Origin: Halictus rubicundus
Lineage: Eukaryota; Arthropoda; Insecta; Hymenoptera; Halictidae
DNA: 64,000 nt
Assembly (NCBI RefSeq): GCF_050948215.1
Contig: NC_135163.1
Location: 3,658,001-3,722,000, forward strand
Direction of reading: 5' to 3'
Numbering within the stretch: the stretch's first letter is position 1; the number at the start of each line of letters is the position of its first letter. A model generated the notes under the pieces. That model saw nothing but the letters and a program-made list of their open reading frames with translations. It ran no database searches and was not told where the DNA came from. This document shows, one piece after another, positions 21,516 to 32,593 of this stretch. The translations under genes and the position numbers were made by a program.

Positions 21516-23449
21516 TGGAATTTTTTACGAGTGTCCGACACCTGCGGGTCGCTTTTCCCACGACCAGAAAAAAAGAAAAAAGAAAACGAACGTAACACTC
21601 CCGCGCCAGGAGAAAATGAGAAGCATCTCTTCTTCCCTATTGCGCCACTTTTGCAAACGACCTACCGCTGAGTGATTTAAAACGCTGGAACAGAGGGCAC
21701 CCCCGCGAACGAGTTATTGGCGTGAAAAGTTCCCTGCCACCGGGTGAACTTTCCTACCATTCTTTTTGTCCGACGTTCTACCCCGTGTGCGCCTGGCGAT
21801 CGATGCTCGCCACCGTTTATCGTTCTCCACGATTATTTACACGGCTTCGACGATCTAGCCGACAACGAGTTTACGATCGCGATGACATCCAGGCTAGTCC
21901 ACGGGATCTTTATGCAACGGAAAATTCACCTCGCGCGGTTTGCGGCCTGGAATTCGACAGAAGTTTACGTCCCCTATAAATGATTTTAACAGCGCGGGTC
22001 TCGTTGCCGGCGCGACACCACAGAGCACGCAAAATGGCCGACCTGACGTGATTGAATATTTCAATTATTAGTGGAATTAGAAGAATTCCTTTTTGTCGTC
22101 GACGACACGGTTTCGGGAGACCTTCAACCCAAAATTTTGTGTGATATTCAATGCACTTTATAGTTTCAATGGATATTTTTATGCCTCGAATATAAATTAA
22201 TCTATAATAATCGAAAAATATAAAAATCTACAATAATTTCGGTATTTATCAATATTGACAATATTAAAGAAATTTTACAAAGATATTGGAAGTGGGTACC
22301 CAGATATAGCCGGTTAGGGTATCACTGACATAAGTGTTAAGGTGATGTCTAGACAAATAAAGGCAATGTCTAGACGAAATAAAAATTATCCGTCACAGTT
22401 TTTACGAAGAGCAAGGGTATTTTCTCTTTTAAAAAGTGCAATAACATATTTTCAGTTTTGTATTTGACCAATCGGCTTCAACCAGAAGTGCACAAAACAC
22501 AGCTTAACAAAAGTAATAGTTTCATTCGTCGCAAGGGATTCACGGGATAAAGAGATCAACCATGATGTTTCAAATCTGAAAAGCTGCATTCCTATGTGTT
22601 CGTGTACGATATCCATTTCAATGATAAAATTGCTATGCAAATACAACACAACAGCTGAAAAAGAGAAGTATCAGATGAAATATCTAGAAAAATTCCTATT
22701 TATGGAGGAATTTATACGCGAACATTTGAACGAAGCGTAATCTTCAACGGCAGCTTGATCGAATAACTCCGAATCAACAACGACCAATACGTTGCAGTTT
22801 ACTCGAATCAATATCATTAATTTTACGGAGAAACGCGTTGGCAATTGTTCGTTGTACCGGGGACCTCGTTGGCGGAATAAAACGTCTGGATGACTCGTAC
22901 AAAAAGACGAGAATAGCTGGCGAATGGAATTGCAATTAACAAAGTGACCGATCTGTACGCTCGCGAAGCCGCTCGCGCCCGGATAGAAATAACCATAATC
23001 GAAGTAATTAATTACCTATCATTCACCGGTCCGTTCACAAACGCGTCGATACCGGTATCTCTAGAAGCATCGAGATATCGTCCGACCGACCCGCGCCCCT
23101 TTGCCAGCTATCGCGGCAAGGTTGCCGCGCATTATATTAATTCGATTATAGTTCCGCTTTCCGCTATCCGAAACGATTATCATCGGCGATCAGTAATAAT
23201 GCTGGATTAGCGGTTATTAAAGGCTCGGCCGATTCCCACATTTAATTAACGCTATAATTGCCGCGACGCGTACAAATGCTGCGAGATGCGTCACTACATT
23301 GACAATTTCGCTGAGCTGTATCGTGACAGTTTTCGACGTGCAAATATAGTCGTCCAGCCGACTACACAATCGCACGGTCCCGTCACCGTTTCGGCACGTT
23401 CGTGTGTTGAAACTGTATTGTGTTTCACGGAATATTCTCTCGTAACGTT
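21516..23449. other. No gene recognised
   Basis: Contains CpG-rich patches (21740-21980, 22940-23210) with frames of 79-89 codons in two overlapping frames, and AT-rich stretches. No motif, no splice-bounded exon, no RNA gene seen. GATGTCTAGACAAATAAA is partly repeated at 22342-22380. Confidence 0.45.
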
Positions 23450-23950
23450 AACCAGTTAACTGCGGAGTTTAATTTTTAAAATCCCTCGCGAGGCGCGGAA
23501 TTAAAATCAAGCAATGACGAATATACATATGTCGGGCGCAGGCCAAATCCACCTATTATAAATTTTTGCGAAAAAAAAGTCGAGCAAAATGCGAAAGTAT
23601 TACATTTTTGTGTTCGATGAAGAATGAACAATTCATAAATTGTCAAAGAATAATAAAATTCAGTTGATTTCAGTGAAGCATGCAAAACAATTCGGAAAAT
23701 ACCAGATGCATTGGAGAAAATAATCAACCTAGGTTTCAACCAGTTAACTGTGGAATTTAATTTTAAAATACCCTCACGGCGCGGAATTGAAATCATGCAA
23801 TGACGAATATGTACGTCGAATGCCGGCCAAATGCCGCTGTTATAAATTTTACGAAAAAAGGAAAGCAAAATGAGAAAGAATTACATTTTCATTCGATAAG
23901 AAATCAACGATTCATTAACGTTAACCGCACCGCAATAGAATTTTGGATGA
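23450..23950 (+). repeat. 288-bp tandem duplication
   Basis: ACCAGTTAACTGCGGAGTTT at 23450 recurs, slightly altered, at 23738. The units share GGCGCGGAATTAAAATCA-like text, CAATGACGAATAT, CGCAGGCCAAAT-like text, TTATAAATTT and GCGAAAAAA. The minus-strand frame 23476-23868 spans both units and is explained by the duplication. Confidence 0.8.
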
Positions 23951-24919
23951 CGTGTATACACGTCACACGCGCTTAACTGGTTAAAATCTTAAAAATTTAA
24001 GTGGAAGCTTAAAAATCATCTCTTGGAATATAATCGCGAAAGAAATAATTGGATTAGGCTTCCGAGGGTCTACGTTGTTGGTTCGTGCCTAAACTTATCA
24101 TCACTGTTGAATAATTCTGTGAGAGATACTCGGCTGCGAATAATAAACTTTGCAAATTTATTGAACGATCGCCGGTGAGTAATGCGATAATTCTGTGCTC
24201 GATACAATTTCCAGAAAACTCTAAAACCCGGACCGTTCCATCGACAAATCAATTTTTTTTCATTGATAAAAATTCCGACAACAAAGGTACATCGACAAAG
24301 TTAACGGGGGATCGAGCACGGAAATTGGCGTTATTAGTTTTATAGGCATTTTTATGCCGGAATGCTCGCAAACCGCGCGGACAAGTGACTGGCGAAAAGC
24401 CCGTCAACGAGCAGAAAATAGCGGTGCTGATTAAATTTCAGCGTTATTTTCAATTACCGAGCAATTTATTCACGAGCACCATTAAAAACAACTCCGCGCC
24501 GCGTCGCGTCGCGTCGCGTCCCGCCGAACGACCGGGTCCGGGACAAACGAAATTGTCTATTCGCCAATCGATTTCGTTTCTAAACTAGTCGCGGGTACAC
24601 GGTCGATCGCGTAATCTCTTTAGCTGTTGTGCGAGAAAACAGCGGCCGCGTCTCTGAGCCACGCGAGCAATTTGCCGATGTCCGCCGACGAAATGTCCAC
24701 TATTTCGAAATAACCCGGCTCTCGGTCGATCGATGGAAAGCAATTGCCGAAATTACGCCGCGGGAATGAAGATGAATTGTTGACTGGCGCCAAATCGGCC
24801 GGCCCGAGTGCCTATAATGCTCTCCAAATCCTTCACGCGCGACTGTCCTTTTCCCAGCGAGAACCATTGCCTCTGCGACTCCGTCCGTCATCGACTTTAC
24901 TCGATACATGTCCCGAATA
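23951..24919. other. No gene recognised; short GCGTC simple repeat
   Basis: A GCGTC pentamer is repeated four times near 24499-24518. The rest has ordinary composition. No coding evidence. Confidence 0.45.
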
Positions 24920-25486
24920 CAGTGACTTCTCGATATATGTCAACGACACGTCATAACGAGCCGTGTTATGTTTACACTCCTCGACGTCCGACGCCCCTCG
25001 CGAGGTATACCCCGCGGTAGTGGGGATAATTCCGCGCCGTTTATCATCCAGGCGTTGGTGACATACAGGGTCATCCGTTTTTAAACGGCCAAACGTCAAC
25101 CAGCTATAGAGGACCCCAAATGGAACAACTTTCACCCCTAACACATTCTTTGATTCTAAGCTATTTCATTCAGTCTCCACGGCGTGCCCCATGTGAAAAA
25201 AACCAAGATCCAAAGGTCATACACAAAAAAGTTGACTTAATAAAAAAGATGCCCCTATTTATTTTAAACCAAACAAAGGAAAAATCATCAAGATACATAA
25301 TTGCAGTCCTAAAATATTTAATCTTATGTGAACGCAAAAAAATGACGGGTTTTTGCAATTATCTAACAATCAAGACCGAATCAAAAAAAGTGTTAGGGGT
25401 GAAAGTTGTTTCATTTGGGCTCCTCTATAGCTGGTTGACGTTTGGCCGTTTAAAACCGGATGACCCTGTATATAGAGAAATTACTG
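24920..25486 (-). mobile_element. Family A foldback MITE, copy 7, split by another element
   Basis: Left part 24920-25065 runs from CAGTGACTTCTCGATATATG through ACCCCGCGGTAGTGGGG and TTTATCATCCAGGCGTTG to GTGACATA. A 403-bp palindromic element follows, and the right arm resumes at 25469 with TATATAGAGAAATTACTG. The join at TA shows where the second element entered. Confidence 0.88.
25066..25468. mobile_element. 403-bp palindromic MITE inside family A, CAGGGTCATCC ends
   Basis: Inverted arms of about 85 bp: left CAGGGTCATCCGTTTTTAAA, CGGCCAAACGTCAACCAGC, GTGAAAGTTG-complement, and the matching right arm ending GGATGACCCTG. TA lies on both sides (25064-25065 and 25469-25470). The middle (25150-25380) is AT-rich. 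The 126-codon frame across it reads through the arm and is not convincing as a gene. Confidence 0.88.
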
Positions 25487-25488
25487 TA

Positions 25489-25624
25489 TCTAGCCGATAA
25501 AAGTCCCAGGGATGTGGGGACCAAGAAGCTTCGCTGTCCTTTTCTGCGTTCAGTAGTGTATCGAGGAATAGTATCTTCTAACCGATATATGTCCCTGTTG
25601 TGGACATATATCGAGTAAACACTG
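25489..25624 (+). mobile_element. Family A foldback MITE, copy 8 (left end missing)
   Basis: Abuts copy 7. Begins TAGCCGATAAAAGTCCC and ends GACATATATCGAGTAAACAC, then TG. It carries the CTTCGCTGTCCTTTTCTGCG text also present at 63.69 kb and near 28.06 kb, marking a subfamily distinct from the one at 18.8 kb. The GC-rich hairpin is gone. Confidence 0.75.
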
Positions 25625-26145
25625 TAGATTGTTTTCACGCGTCTTATCTCATAAGAGAGACCAGAATCACCTAGTGAAGTGTTGAAAAAACGCTCCGGGA
25701 TGTGTCACGACGATCGAGCGAAACTTTTCCCACAGAAAAAGAAAACGGTTTCTACAATTGTTTCAGCCCCGCCCCCGTGAGGTTCGCCGTGTCACGCACG
25801 AAGGAAGAATGACGAGAACGATCCGTACGAAATTACACAGGCCAGTGTCCGTGTCCCTCCCACAGTTTCACGGCAATTGTGCCGGCACGATTCGAGATTA
25901 CGGTATTTATCGGGTAGGAGGTAAAATCGACCGATGTGAAAAGCACATCGCGACGTAGTTGCCGCGAAATTAGGCACGAAATATCGCGGTATCGGTGTCG
26001 TCTTTATGGCCGACAATTTAGTTGCTGTTTCGACGTTCGTGACGACGACGCCACGCCACGCAAACACCTGGGTTTATTTCTTACTGAAACTGGAATCGTT
26101 CTTTCCTAATCGCTAATTTTGCTTTCACAAAGTGCCAACTCGGTA
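25625..26145. other. No gene recognised
   Basis: Short frames on both strands (66 and 91 codons). No motif. Confidence 0.45.
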
Positions 26146-26338
26146 CAGTGATTTCTCTATATACGTCGCCAAGACCGGGATGATAAACGTCGCGGAATTA
26201 TCCCCACTACCGCGGGGTATAAGCTCGAGAGGTCACGGACGCCGAGGAGTGTCAACAAAACGCGGTTCGGGTACGTCTCCTGGATGATATATGTCGTTGG
26301 CAGGACCCGTTTTGTTGACATATATCGAGTACTCACTG
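26146..26338 (+). mobile_element. Family A foldback MITE, copy 9
   Basis: 193 bp with TA on both sides. Left arm CAGTGATTTCTCTATATACG, right arm CATATATCGAGTACTCACTG. Close to the copy at 18.8 kb in order of motifs, including ACGCCGAGGAGTGT and GTCTCCTGGATGATATATG. Confidence 0.9.
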
Positions 26339-26361
26339 TAGCGGTTGAACATCCTACACGC

Positions 26362-26470
26362 TTCTCACCAGTGTCGCCAGATGAGGGGAGGGAGCACGAA
26401 TTGAGGGGAAAAAGTTACCCTCTCTCTGCCAATACCAGAATATACACGGCAGAGACGGACCGCGTCACGT
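26362..26470 (+). mobile_element. Family B repeat, copy 3 (partial)
   Basis: CAGTGTCGCCAGATGAGGGG, then GAGCACGAATTGAGGGG and GTTACCCTCTCTCTGCC, as at 20.41 kb. It ends at GACCGCGTCACGT. The second half is missing. Confidence 0.65.
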
Positions 26471-27390
26471 TAAAATAACGATGTGCACTAATTTAATTTA
26501 ATTTCCTACACGTAAAATACAAAGTTGTGGTCGTCACACGTATGAGACAATTGTTATTGTTCAATGAGCCACGAGTTATAGCGATTCGTTTAAGCATACT
26601 GTATTATTTCTGTTTCGTTGTTCTTCTTTCTCTCAGTTAGACTTTTTCGGTTCTTGTGTTGCTATTCATGTTAGCCGGCTATATTCGACGTCCGATCTCT
26701 GATCTAGAATTTTATGATAGCACGCGACGGAACGCGAACGTATCAAAGGAATTTTCGGCCCGTGAATAATTCGACGTTTTGAAAAATTCCGAAGATTTGA
26801 ATAGAATCGAACATCGACTATGAAAAGCGTACGTGTTCGCCGGTCCATTGTCATAATGCAGACGTAACACGTGTTTATAGGGTCAATCAATTTTGACCGG
26901 TACATTACGTTTGTTTTATTAAATTTCGAATATCCGAATATCTGACTATCGGGAATTCATTCTCGTTGCTCTCAACCGTGCAGTTCAATATCGGTAATAA
27001 TTCGGTAGTGAATTCTTCCATTCAACAATTATGATTGTGATACGAGATACTGCTTAAAAATATTCATGATTTCAACGATAATTCCATTGATGATTTTCGG
27101 ACAACCAACAGTAGAATTATTGAGCGTTAAACGTGACTGTAGTGTACAGTGTCGTACACGATTGTTATAGTATTTTATAATAGGCACGTTTCATTTTGGC
27201 GAGAAGAACCGCAGGACAAGCGCGACGGCGTCGTCGTCGACTGTTGTCGTTGGCAACGGGAACACAAAAATAAAATGCAATTATCGCCTGACGACGCCGA
27301 CTGACGGGCCGTGACGCGCCACGTTATCATTATTATTCCTTTTTAATAAAACCGAGAGGAAACGCAAATGCAAGGGCATGGATGTAATGG
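26471..27390. other. No gene recognised
   Basis: AT-rich to mixed. No frame above 80 codons and no identifiable RNA or repeat. Confidence 0.45.
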
Positions 27391-27434
27391 AATATATGTA
27401 TATGATATATATATATGTGTGTGTGTGTGTATAT
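27391..27434 (+). repeat. TA/TG dinucleotide microsatellite
   Basis: ATATATATATG followed by a run of GT dinucleotides and TATATGTG. A C homopolymer of about 16 lies nearby at 27685-27700. Confidence 0.9.
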
Positions 27435-27989
27435 GTGCATACACCGACACGGCCGGAGAGGAATAAAATATTTTTTGCCCGTAAGTCCGCCCGTCGCTCG
27501 ATCGAGCACAGCCTATTTTTTAGTCCCACGCGGCCCGCAACCGAAAGCTCGGGGCAATTCAATTCCGTCATCAGAGAAATCCTCTCAAGTGTGTATCTAC
27601 ATAAATTTCCGAAAGTCTAGCTTATTCAGCAACCGAGCCTGGGTTGCTTATTCGGCGAGAAAATTCCCACGGAGTCTCTGTTAACCCCCCCCCCCCCCCC
27701 GCGATTACGATCTGCAAACTTTTCACGACTGTCCCGGTTTTAATTTTGCAGTAAACGATGTTCAAACTACACATCTATATCGTTCGTTTACAATTTATTC
27801 CATGTAAGCCTCACAATTTAAAAACTAGTTTTAGGTCCTCATCCCTTGAAACATTTTTTACGTTTACAAATGTTAAGTACGTACAAATGTTCAAAGCGCA
27901 CAAACCTATCGTTTGTTTACCGTTTGTTGCTTTATATATGCCCATAGAAAAATCTTTTCTTTTCAGGTACAGTTATGTACAATATTTAC
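27435..27989. other. No gene recognised; C homopolymer
   Basis: Holds the C tract at 27685-27700. The overlapping 80-89 codon frames have no motif. Confidence 0.45.
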
Positions 27990-28134
27990 TCCATATACAT
28001 ATGTCCACAACACGGGTCTAGCCAGGGACATATATCGGCTAGGAGATACTATTCTTTACGTGGAAAAGGACAGCGAAGTTCTAAAGGCCTCGGTTCATGA
28101 CCCCTGAAGGGATATATCCAGCGGCAGTGGGGAT
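27990..28134 (-). mobile_element. Family A foldback MITE, copy 10 (partial)
   Basis: Starts near CATATGTCCACAACACGGG, has GGACAGCGAAGTTCTAAAG and ends at CAGCGGCAGTGGGG, where the next copy begins. Right arm lost. Confidence 0.75.
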
Positions 28135-28321
28135 ACAGTGTTTACTCTATATATGTCGCCAAGGCCTGGATGATAAACGTCGCGAACTTCACTGCCGCAG
28201 GGTATCCCCCGTGAGTTGCCATAAACCCGAGGTCTTTCGAGCTTCTATACCCCGCGGCAGTGGGGATAGTTCTGTGACTTTTATCGGCTAGGCATTTAGG
28301 ACATATATAGAGCAAACGCTG
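28135..28321 (+). mobile_element. Family A foldback MITE, copy 11
   Basis: CAGTGTTTACTCTATATATG at the left and GACATATATAGAGCAAACGC at the right, preceded by TA on the left and followed by TA on the right. The GC hairpin reads CACTGCCGCAGGGTA against TACCCCGCGGCAGTGGGG. Both ends are of the TTTACTC type, unlike the mixed ends of most copies, so it may derive from two joined half-elements. Confidence 0.85.
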
Positions 28322-29324
28322 TATGTAAATTTGCATTGAACCACAATTGAACCGTTCAAATTAGGACATATTTATATTTGCAACAGAACGAATTTATGCT
28401 TCAACTCGACGTAAATTGTAAAAAAATCTGTTGCACGTTATTTTGTAATATCTGGCAGAGCAATTTTAAGAAGAAATTACGTTAGCTCGTGTGACTGCTC
28501 GGTAAAGTAATGTCATAACAGAAATAGGACCGAAATTGCAGAATTGCAATCTCTCACTCTTACGCCGATACCTCACCCCCCCCCCCCTCCGGCCAACGAT
28601 AGCTATAGATACTAATAAAGCGATTTCATTGTTAAGCGCGCGAGCAAAGTTTCGTAATTAGTGTGAATGTATGCCCGAATTACGTAATGCATTCGAGCGC
28701 ATTAGAATCGTGTAGAAATAATTACGGCGTATATACCTCTCTATACGTCTCTATATATTTTGCAGCGAGTGCAGAATAGCGTAGTTATGCAGTTTTGTGT
28801 ATTCCCGTTGTACTACATTGCGCCGTATCAGGGGCACGATTTAAATCCCAGTTGGATAAGACCTCTCATTATCAGATTAATTCCTGTCCGTTCGCGGGAT
28901 AATCAACGTGTAAATTATATCGACGCGTTTCAATTCGAGCCACCGATCGATCTTCTTCACCTGTTACCGCTCGATTGCATCTGACGTGTCGATTTTGAAA
29001 TGGTAATGCAGGTCGATTTATCCCTCGCCTATCTCTACAGTGTTGCGATCTGTTTGTTCAACCGAAAATCGACTGCAATTACACCGAGTACACAATTTTC
29101 ACGCAAATATTTCCCTGTAATGAGAGAACCTACGAAACTATAACCAGCAGAGAACTCGTTAGAATTTATCTGAACATTTAATAATTGCCACTGAAAAAAC
29201 TGACACCGTGTATATGTTCACAAAGTTCCCAGACTGATTTTTTCACCGACTAGCAACACTATCTTTTTTAAATAACTTATTAATAAATCAATTTATAAAG
29301 TTAAATAACTTATAAACTTGTTAA
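28322..29324. other. No gene recognised
   Basis: A C-rich run (CCCCCCCCCCC) lies near 28576. The frame 28760-28984 (74 codons) has no recognised motif. Confidence 0.45.
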
Positions 29325-29573
29325 TTAACCCTTTGCACTCGGCGCTATTTTCATTCTAAAACTAAATTTTTCGTCCGTCTTAGAATATTTTCATCTTATT
29401 CGTACGAAACTGATCTGATTTCCACATATAATATTTAAATGTTTAGAAATCTATTAAATACAAATCTTGTAATGTAACAAATATTTTGTAATATTTTTTT
29501 TAATTTCTTTGAAATAATGCCACAACAATTTCTAGTGGTGCTTCAGAATCACCACTCGAGTGCTAAGGGTTAA
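29325..29573. mobile_element. TTAA-type MITE, sister of the 8.94-kb copy
   Basis: TTAA at 29325-29328 and 29570-29573. Termini CCCTTTGCACTCGG and CGAGTGCTAAGGG, 241 bp between them, AT-rich with AGAATATTTTCATCTTATTC. Same ends and nearly the same length as 8938-9179, so they belong to one family. Confidence 0.87.
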
Positions 29574-30311
29574 ATTCTATTAAAATTTTCTTGTTTCTTC
29601 ATTTGTTCTTTGTCACTGCGTCCGTCAAAAAATTGTTTGATTTTATACGTCCTCACGATTACAACAATAGAGAAACTCGGTCCACGACAACGCACCCGCA
29701 CATTCGTCGTTACACAATTTTTAACAAAAAAAAAAAAGCGTAACTGTTATCAACCACCGACCATATTCACCAAATTTGGCACCTGCCGACGTTCTCTGAT
29801 TTTCAAATTGTCCGAGTAAGTAATCGAGCAATGAAAACACATAACTAAAGAAAATAATTAACTGATTCAATAAACTGAGAGAATACAAATAAAGTGAAAG
29901 AGTCATGTGTTGAATTAACAAAGAAAGTGAAAACTTATCAACAGATGATAACGAACACGAACGAGTTAACTGTTCCCAGGTCGGTCGTCCCCAGTTGAAA
30001 GGTTAAACCCAATTGTTGTGTAAATTCACTTGAAATGGGAAAATTTAAATGCCAATCGAGTGTAATTGGCGGTTAAATGTAAAACATTCTGAAGGGTGAT
30101 TAACGATTCGATTAACTTCCAGAATTTTGATGTTGCACAAAGATCCTCGGTCGAATTATAGTTATTTCGTGTTACAGGACGATTGTTGCAATTTTTGCAC
30201 GATATTACAGCAAAACCGTGTTTTCAGAATGTTATGATTTTTTTTTATAGACCGACCTTATCACCAGTAATCTGTGATATCCGCATGGTCCGTACACACT
30301 GTGCAAGATTC
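29574..30311. other. No gene recognised
   Basis: AT-rich with an A tract near 29726-29737. No frame above 70 codons. Confidence 0.5.
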
Positions 30312-30345
30312 ATTAACACTAGGTTTACGCAGCACTAAAAGTGGC
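30312..30345. mobile_element. Fragment of the CACTAGG TTAA element
   Basis: TTAACACTAGGTTTACGCAG then CACTAAAAGTG, matching one terminus of the element at 1344-1532. The rest is absent; the next palindrome starts immediately after. Confidence 0.6.
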
Positions 30346-30351
30346 TAGGGA

Positions 30352-30568
30352 TAAGGGACCCAATTACCGTGGGGGTACCAATTACTGTGGCTATATTAAT
30401 TACACTCATTTGTAAACCATAATGGATATTAAAAAAGAGATTAAATTTTGTTCATTAAAATCAGTTAATATATGTTACATATCTCTTTTTTAATATTCAT
30501 TACGCTTTACAAAATAAGGATAATTAATGTAAGCACAGTAATTGGTACCCCCACAGTAGGTCCCTTAC
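30352..30568. mobile_element. 217-bp foldback element, GTAAGGGACC ends
   Basis: The left arm TAAGGGACCCAATTACC and GGGGGTACCAATTACTGTG pair with the right arm CACAGTAATTGGTACCCCC and GGTCCCTTACC. The middle is AT-rich. Non-coding. No clear target duplication. Confidence 0.8.
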
Positions 30569-30751
30569 CCAATTCTGGATTATTTTATAAAAATAATAGG
30601 AATATATTTAGTCAAACTTCTAGCAACTGTTTCATAATATACGTTCCAAGCAATAAATGTATTGAATAAATTTCCTATAAATACATCACAATTATAAATT
30701 AAACAATTCATTAAACAATTCGTCGTATTGACGGTTCCCGGAAATGTAGTA

Positions 30752-30915
30752 TTAGGGTCAGATTATAATAGGCAGGTCAGACGTTGAGGGACCATAAACG
30801 CTAGGCGCAAAAACAGGGTAACCAACTTCTGCCGACAGAAATTGTTTACCATGTTTTTGCATCCAGCGCTTCTAAACACTCAGCGTCCGACCTGCCCATT
30901 ATAATCTGACCCTAA
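30752..30915. mobile_element. 164-bp foldback element, TTAGGGTCAGATTATAAT ends
   Basis: Left TTAGGGTCAGATTATAAT and GGCAGGTCAGACG pair with right CGTCCGACCTGCCCATTAT and ATCTGACCCTAA. The arms extend almost to the centre (CTTCTGCCGACAGAAATTG), so the whole element is one hairpin. Non-coding. Confidence 0.85.
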
Positions 30916-31300
30916 AACGGGGAACTCGAGACTCGTACGTAATCCTCAGTTTAAAGGTCGATTTACGCATACCGATGACGTATCGGTGTCCGTTCGATCC
31001 GGAATTTTCCGGTCAGTATCGGTGATCATAAATACCGTTCCCGTGTTTTCTATTAAACGCGTTCGCACAGGTCCCGGCACAGTTTCGTATTTATTTCACC
31101 GATACATAACGGACGACACTGATTCGCCACCGATACGTGTGATTCGAGCCTAAGGATTTCGCATCCGAGTTGCATCGAACGGCCCCGTTTACGGAGATCG
31201 TTTCGCCCAATTAATTCTCGGGATGAACGTGGTCTTACCTGGTTGGTCCTCCACGGCCCTGCCCGCCGCGTAAGAATCCAAAAAATGGCAGCGCGCGGGT
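30916..31300. other. No gene recognised
   Basis: Leads into a CpG-rich stretch. A 94-codon minus frame (31053-31337) has no motif I recognise. Confidence 0.4.
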
Positions 31301-31721
31301 TGCAGTGGTACGCGAGGCCGATCGAAGTTACGCGCACTTTTTCGCGTCGTTCACTGCAGTGGCGGTAACACGTTGCAGTACTCTCGCGGTGTCTTCCGGT
31401 CCACTATTATCACAGCACTGTTGTGTCGCCTCGAGTCGAGGACCGGCGAGTACGACGCGGCTGCGAGGCAGCTCGATCCGCGATCGAAGCGATCTCGCGA
31501 GCGACCGCGAGGCACCCTCCGCGCGAGCGATCGCCTCGATCTGCACCATGGAAGGACCTCTCCGACGCGATCCTCGAGATGCACGCGCGTGCTTCCAGTG
31601 CGGGTTCGCGCTTAGGGTTTCACAGAGCCGCAGCGACGAGTAACTCGGCGGAAATCCTCGGTGCTTCCGGTCCGACTCTCATCCTGGAACAGTGGAGCTC
31701 CGAAGAACACACGGTGGGATC

Positions 31722-31762
<41 letters not shown>

Positions 31763-31974
31763 CGCGTCAACCGAGCGATCTTGTTCGATGGCTCGATCGA
31801 AAACTCTTCCGTGCTTCGGCTCCTGTTCGACACTCTCTGCGTGTGTCCCGGTGCGGGAGCAAACTTTCGAAACGGCGGCGCGGAGAGGCGGTTGTGTTAT
31901 GTCGCGCGCGCGTTCGCCTCGTTTCGCTTTCAAACACCTCTTCACTGTGTGTAAGGAGTGCACTCGACGTGTCG
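31301..31974 (+). promoter_or_regulatory. CpG-rich stretch, possible promoter and 5' UTR
   Basis: The stretch is visibly rich in CpG and in CGAT and GCGAG words compared with the flanks, keeps frames open on both strands as GC-rich DNA does, and precedes a short start-to-donor exon candidate. It includes a GA microsatellite at 31723-31758. No TATA box or initiator could be fixed. In insects such stretches often mark 5' ends of broadly expressed or developmental genes; that is context only, not proof. Confidence 0.4.
31723..31758 (+). repeat. GA dinucleotide microsatellite
   Basis: About 17 uninterrupted AG units. It gives the arginine-glutamate and serine-leucine runs in the overlapping frames. 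Confidence 0.95.
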
Positions 31975-32025
31975 ATGGATGCGCGAAAGCGTCGGGACGC
32001 AGGCCAGGGCACCGATACGCAGCAG
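31975..32025 (+). CDS. Candidate first coding exon (17 codons) with splice donor
   Basis: ATG at 31975 opens a 17-codon stretch (MDARKRRDAGQGTDTQQ) that ends at CAGCAG followed by GTAAGC, a good match to the donor consensus, in phase 0. The start has G at +4 but a poor -3 base. The codons are GC-rich like the surrounding stretch. The 221-codon frame at 31423-32088 includes it but also reads through the GA microsatellite, so a short exon is more plausible than that long frame. A possible acceptor with a strong pyrimidine tract lies at 32542 and would join in frame to 16 more codons ending at TAG (32593), too short to be persuasive. The product is not recognised. A non-coding 5' exon is equally possible. 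Confidence 0.33.
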
Positions 32026-32240
32026 GTAAGCCGAGACCGAGCGATCACGATGCGCGAGCGTCGCGTCGTGTTGTTGGCAAGCGACTAACCCCCGACGCCG
32101 TCCTGCACCCCCGGACGCCGCGCATGCCCCCTACCTTAAAGAACTCACCCAACCCCTCTTCTCTGTGCCGCCCCAAAACCACGGTGACTTCATCTTTTTT
32201 GACGAGAAGCCTGTGAGACCCCACCACCTTCGCCTACCTA

Positions 32241-32241
<1 letters not shown>

Positions 32242-32311
<70 letters not shown>
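32242..32311 (+). repeat. CT dinucleotide microsatellite
   Basis: About 35 CT units without interruption, inside the putative intron. Followed by a C- and T-rich tract to 32540. Confidence 0.95.
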
Positions 32312-32318
<7 letters not shown>

Positions 32319-32593
32319 CCACCCCCCTACACACGTCACCCCCGCATCCCCCGACATCCCCCCACTATCCTTTTATCTTTCGGCCTGTTCTTTCGTGTCC
32401 CTGCTACCCTCCTCCTCTTTCATCTTCCGCGCTTCGACGTTCTTTTTCCCTTTCATTCCTCGCACTCCAACCTACTCCTAAGCCACTCGTTTCCTTTCTT
32501 TCCTTCTTTCCACTATTTCCGTCCTCTTCGTTCGTGCGACAGGATGGATCTCCAAGGTCGTTTTATTGGCTGTTCCATGCGCGGGACGATTAG

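Noticed and set aside
31423..32216. Frames of 174 and 221 codons in the CpG-rich stretch
   Set aside because: Both cross a GA microsatellite and overlap each other and minus-strand frames. A short spliced exon fits better.
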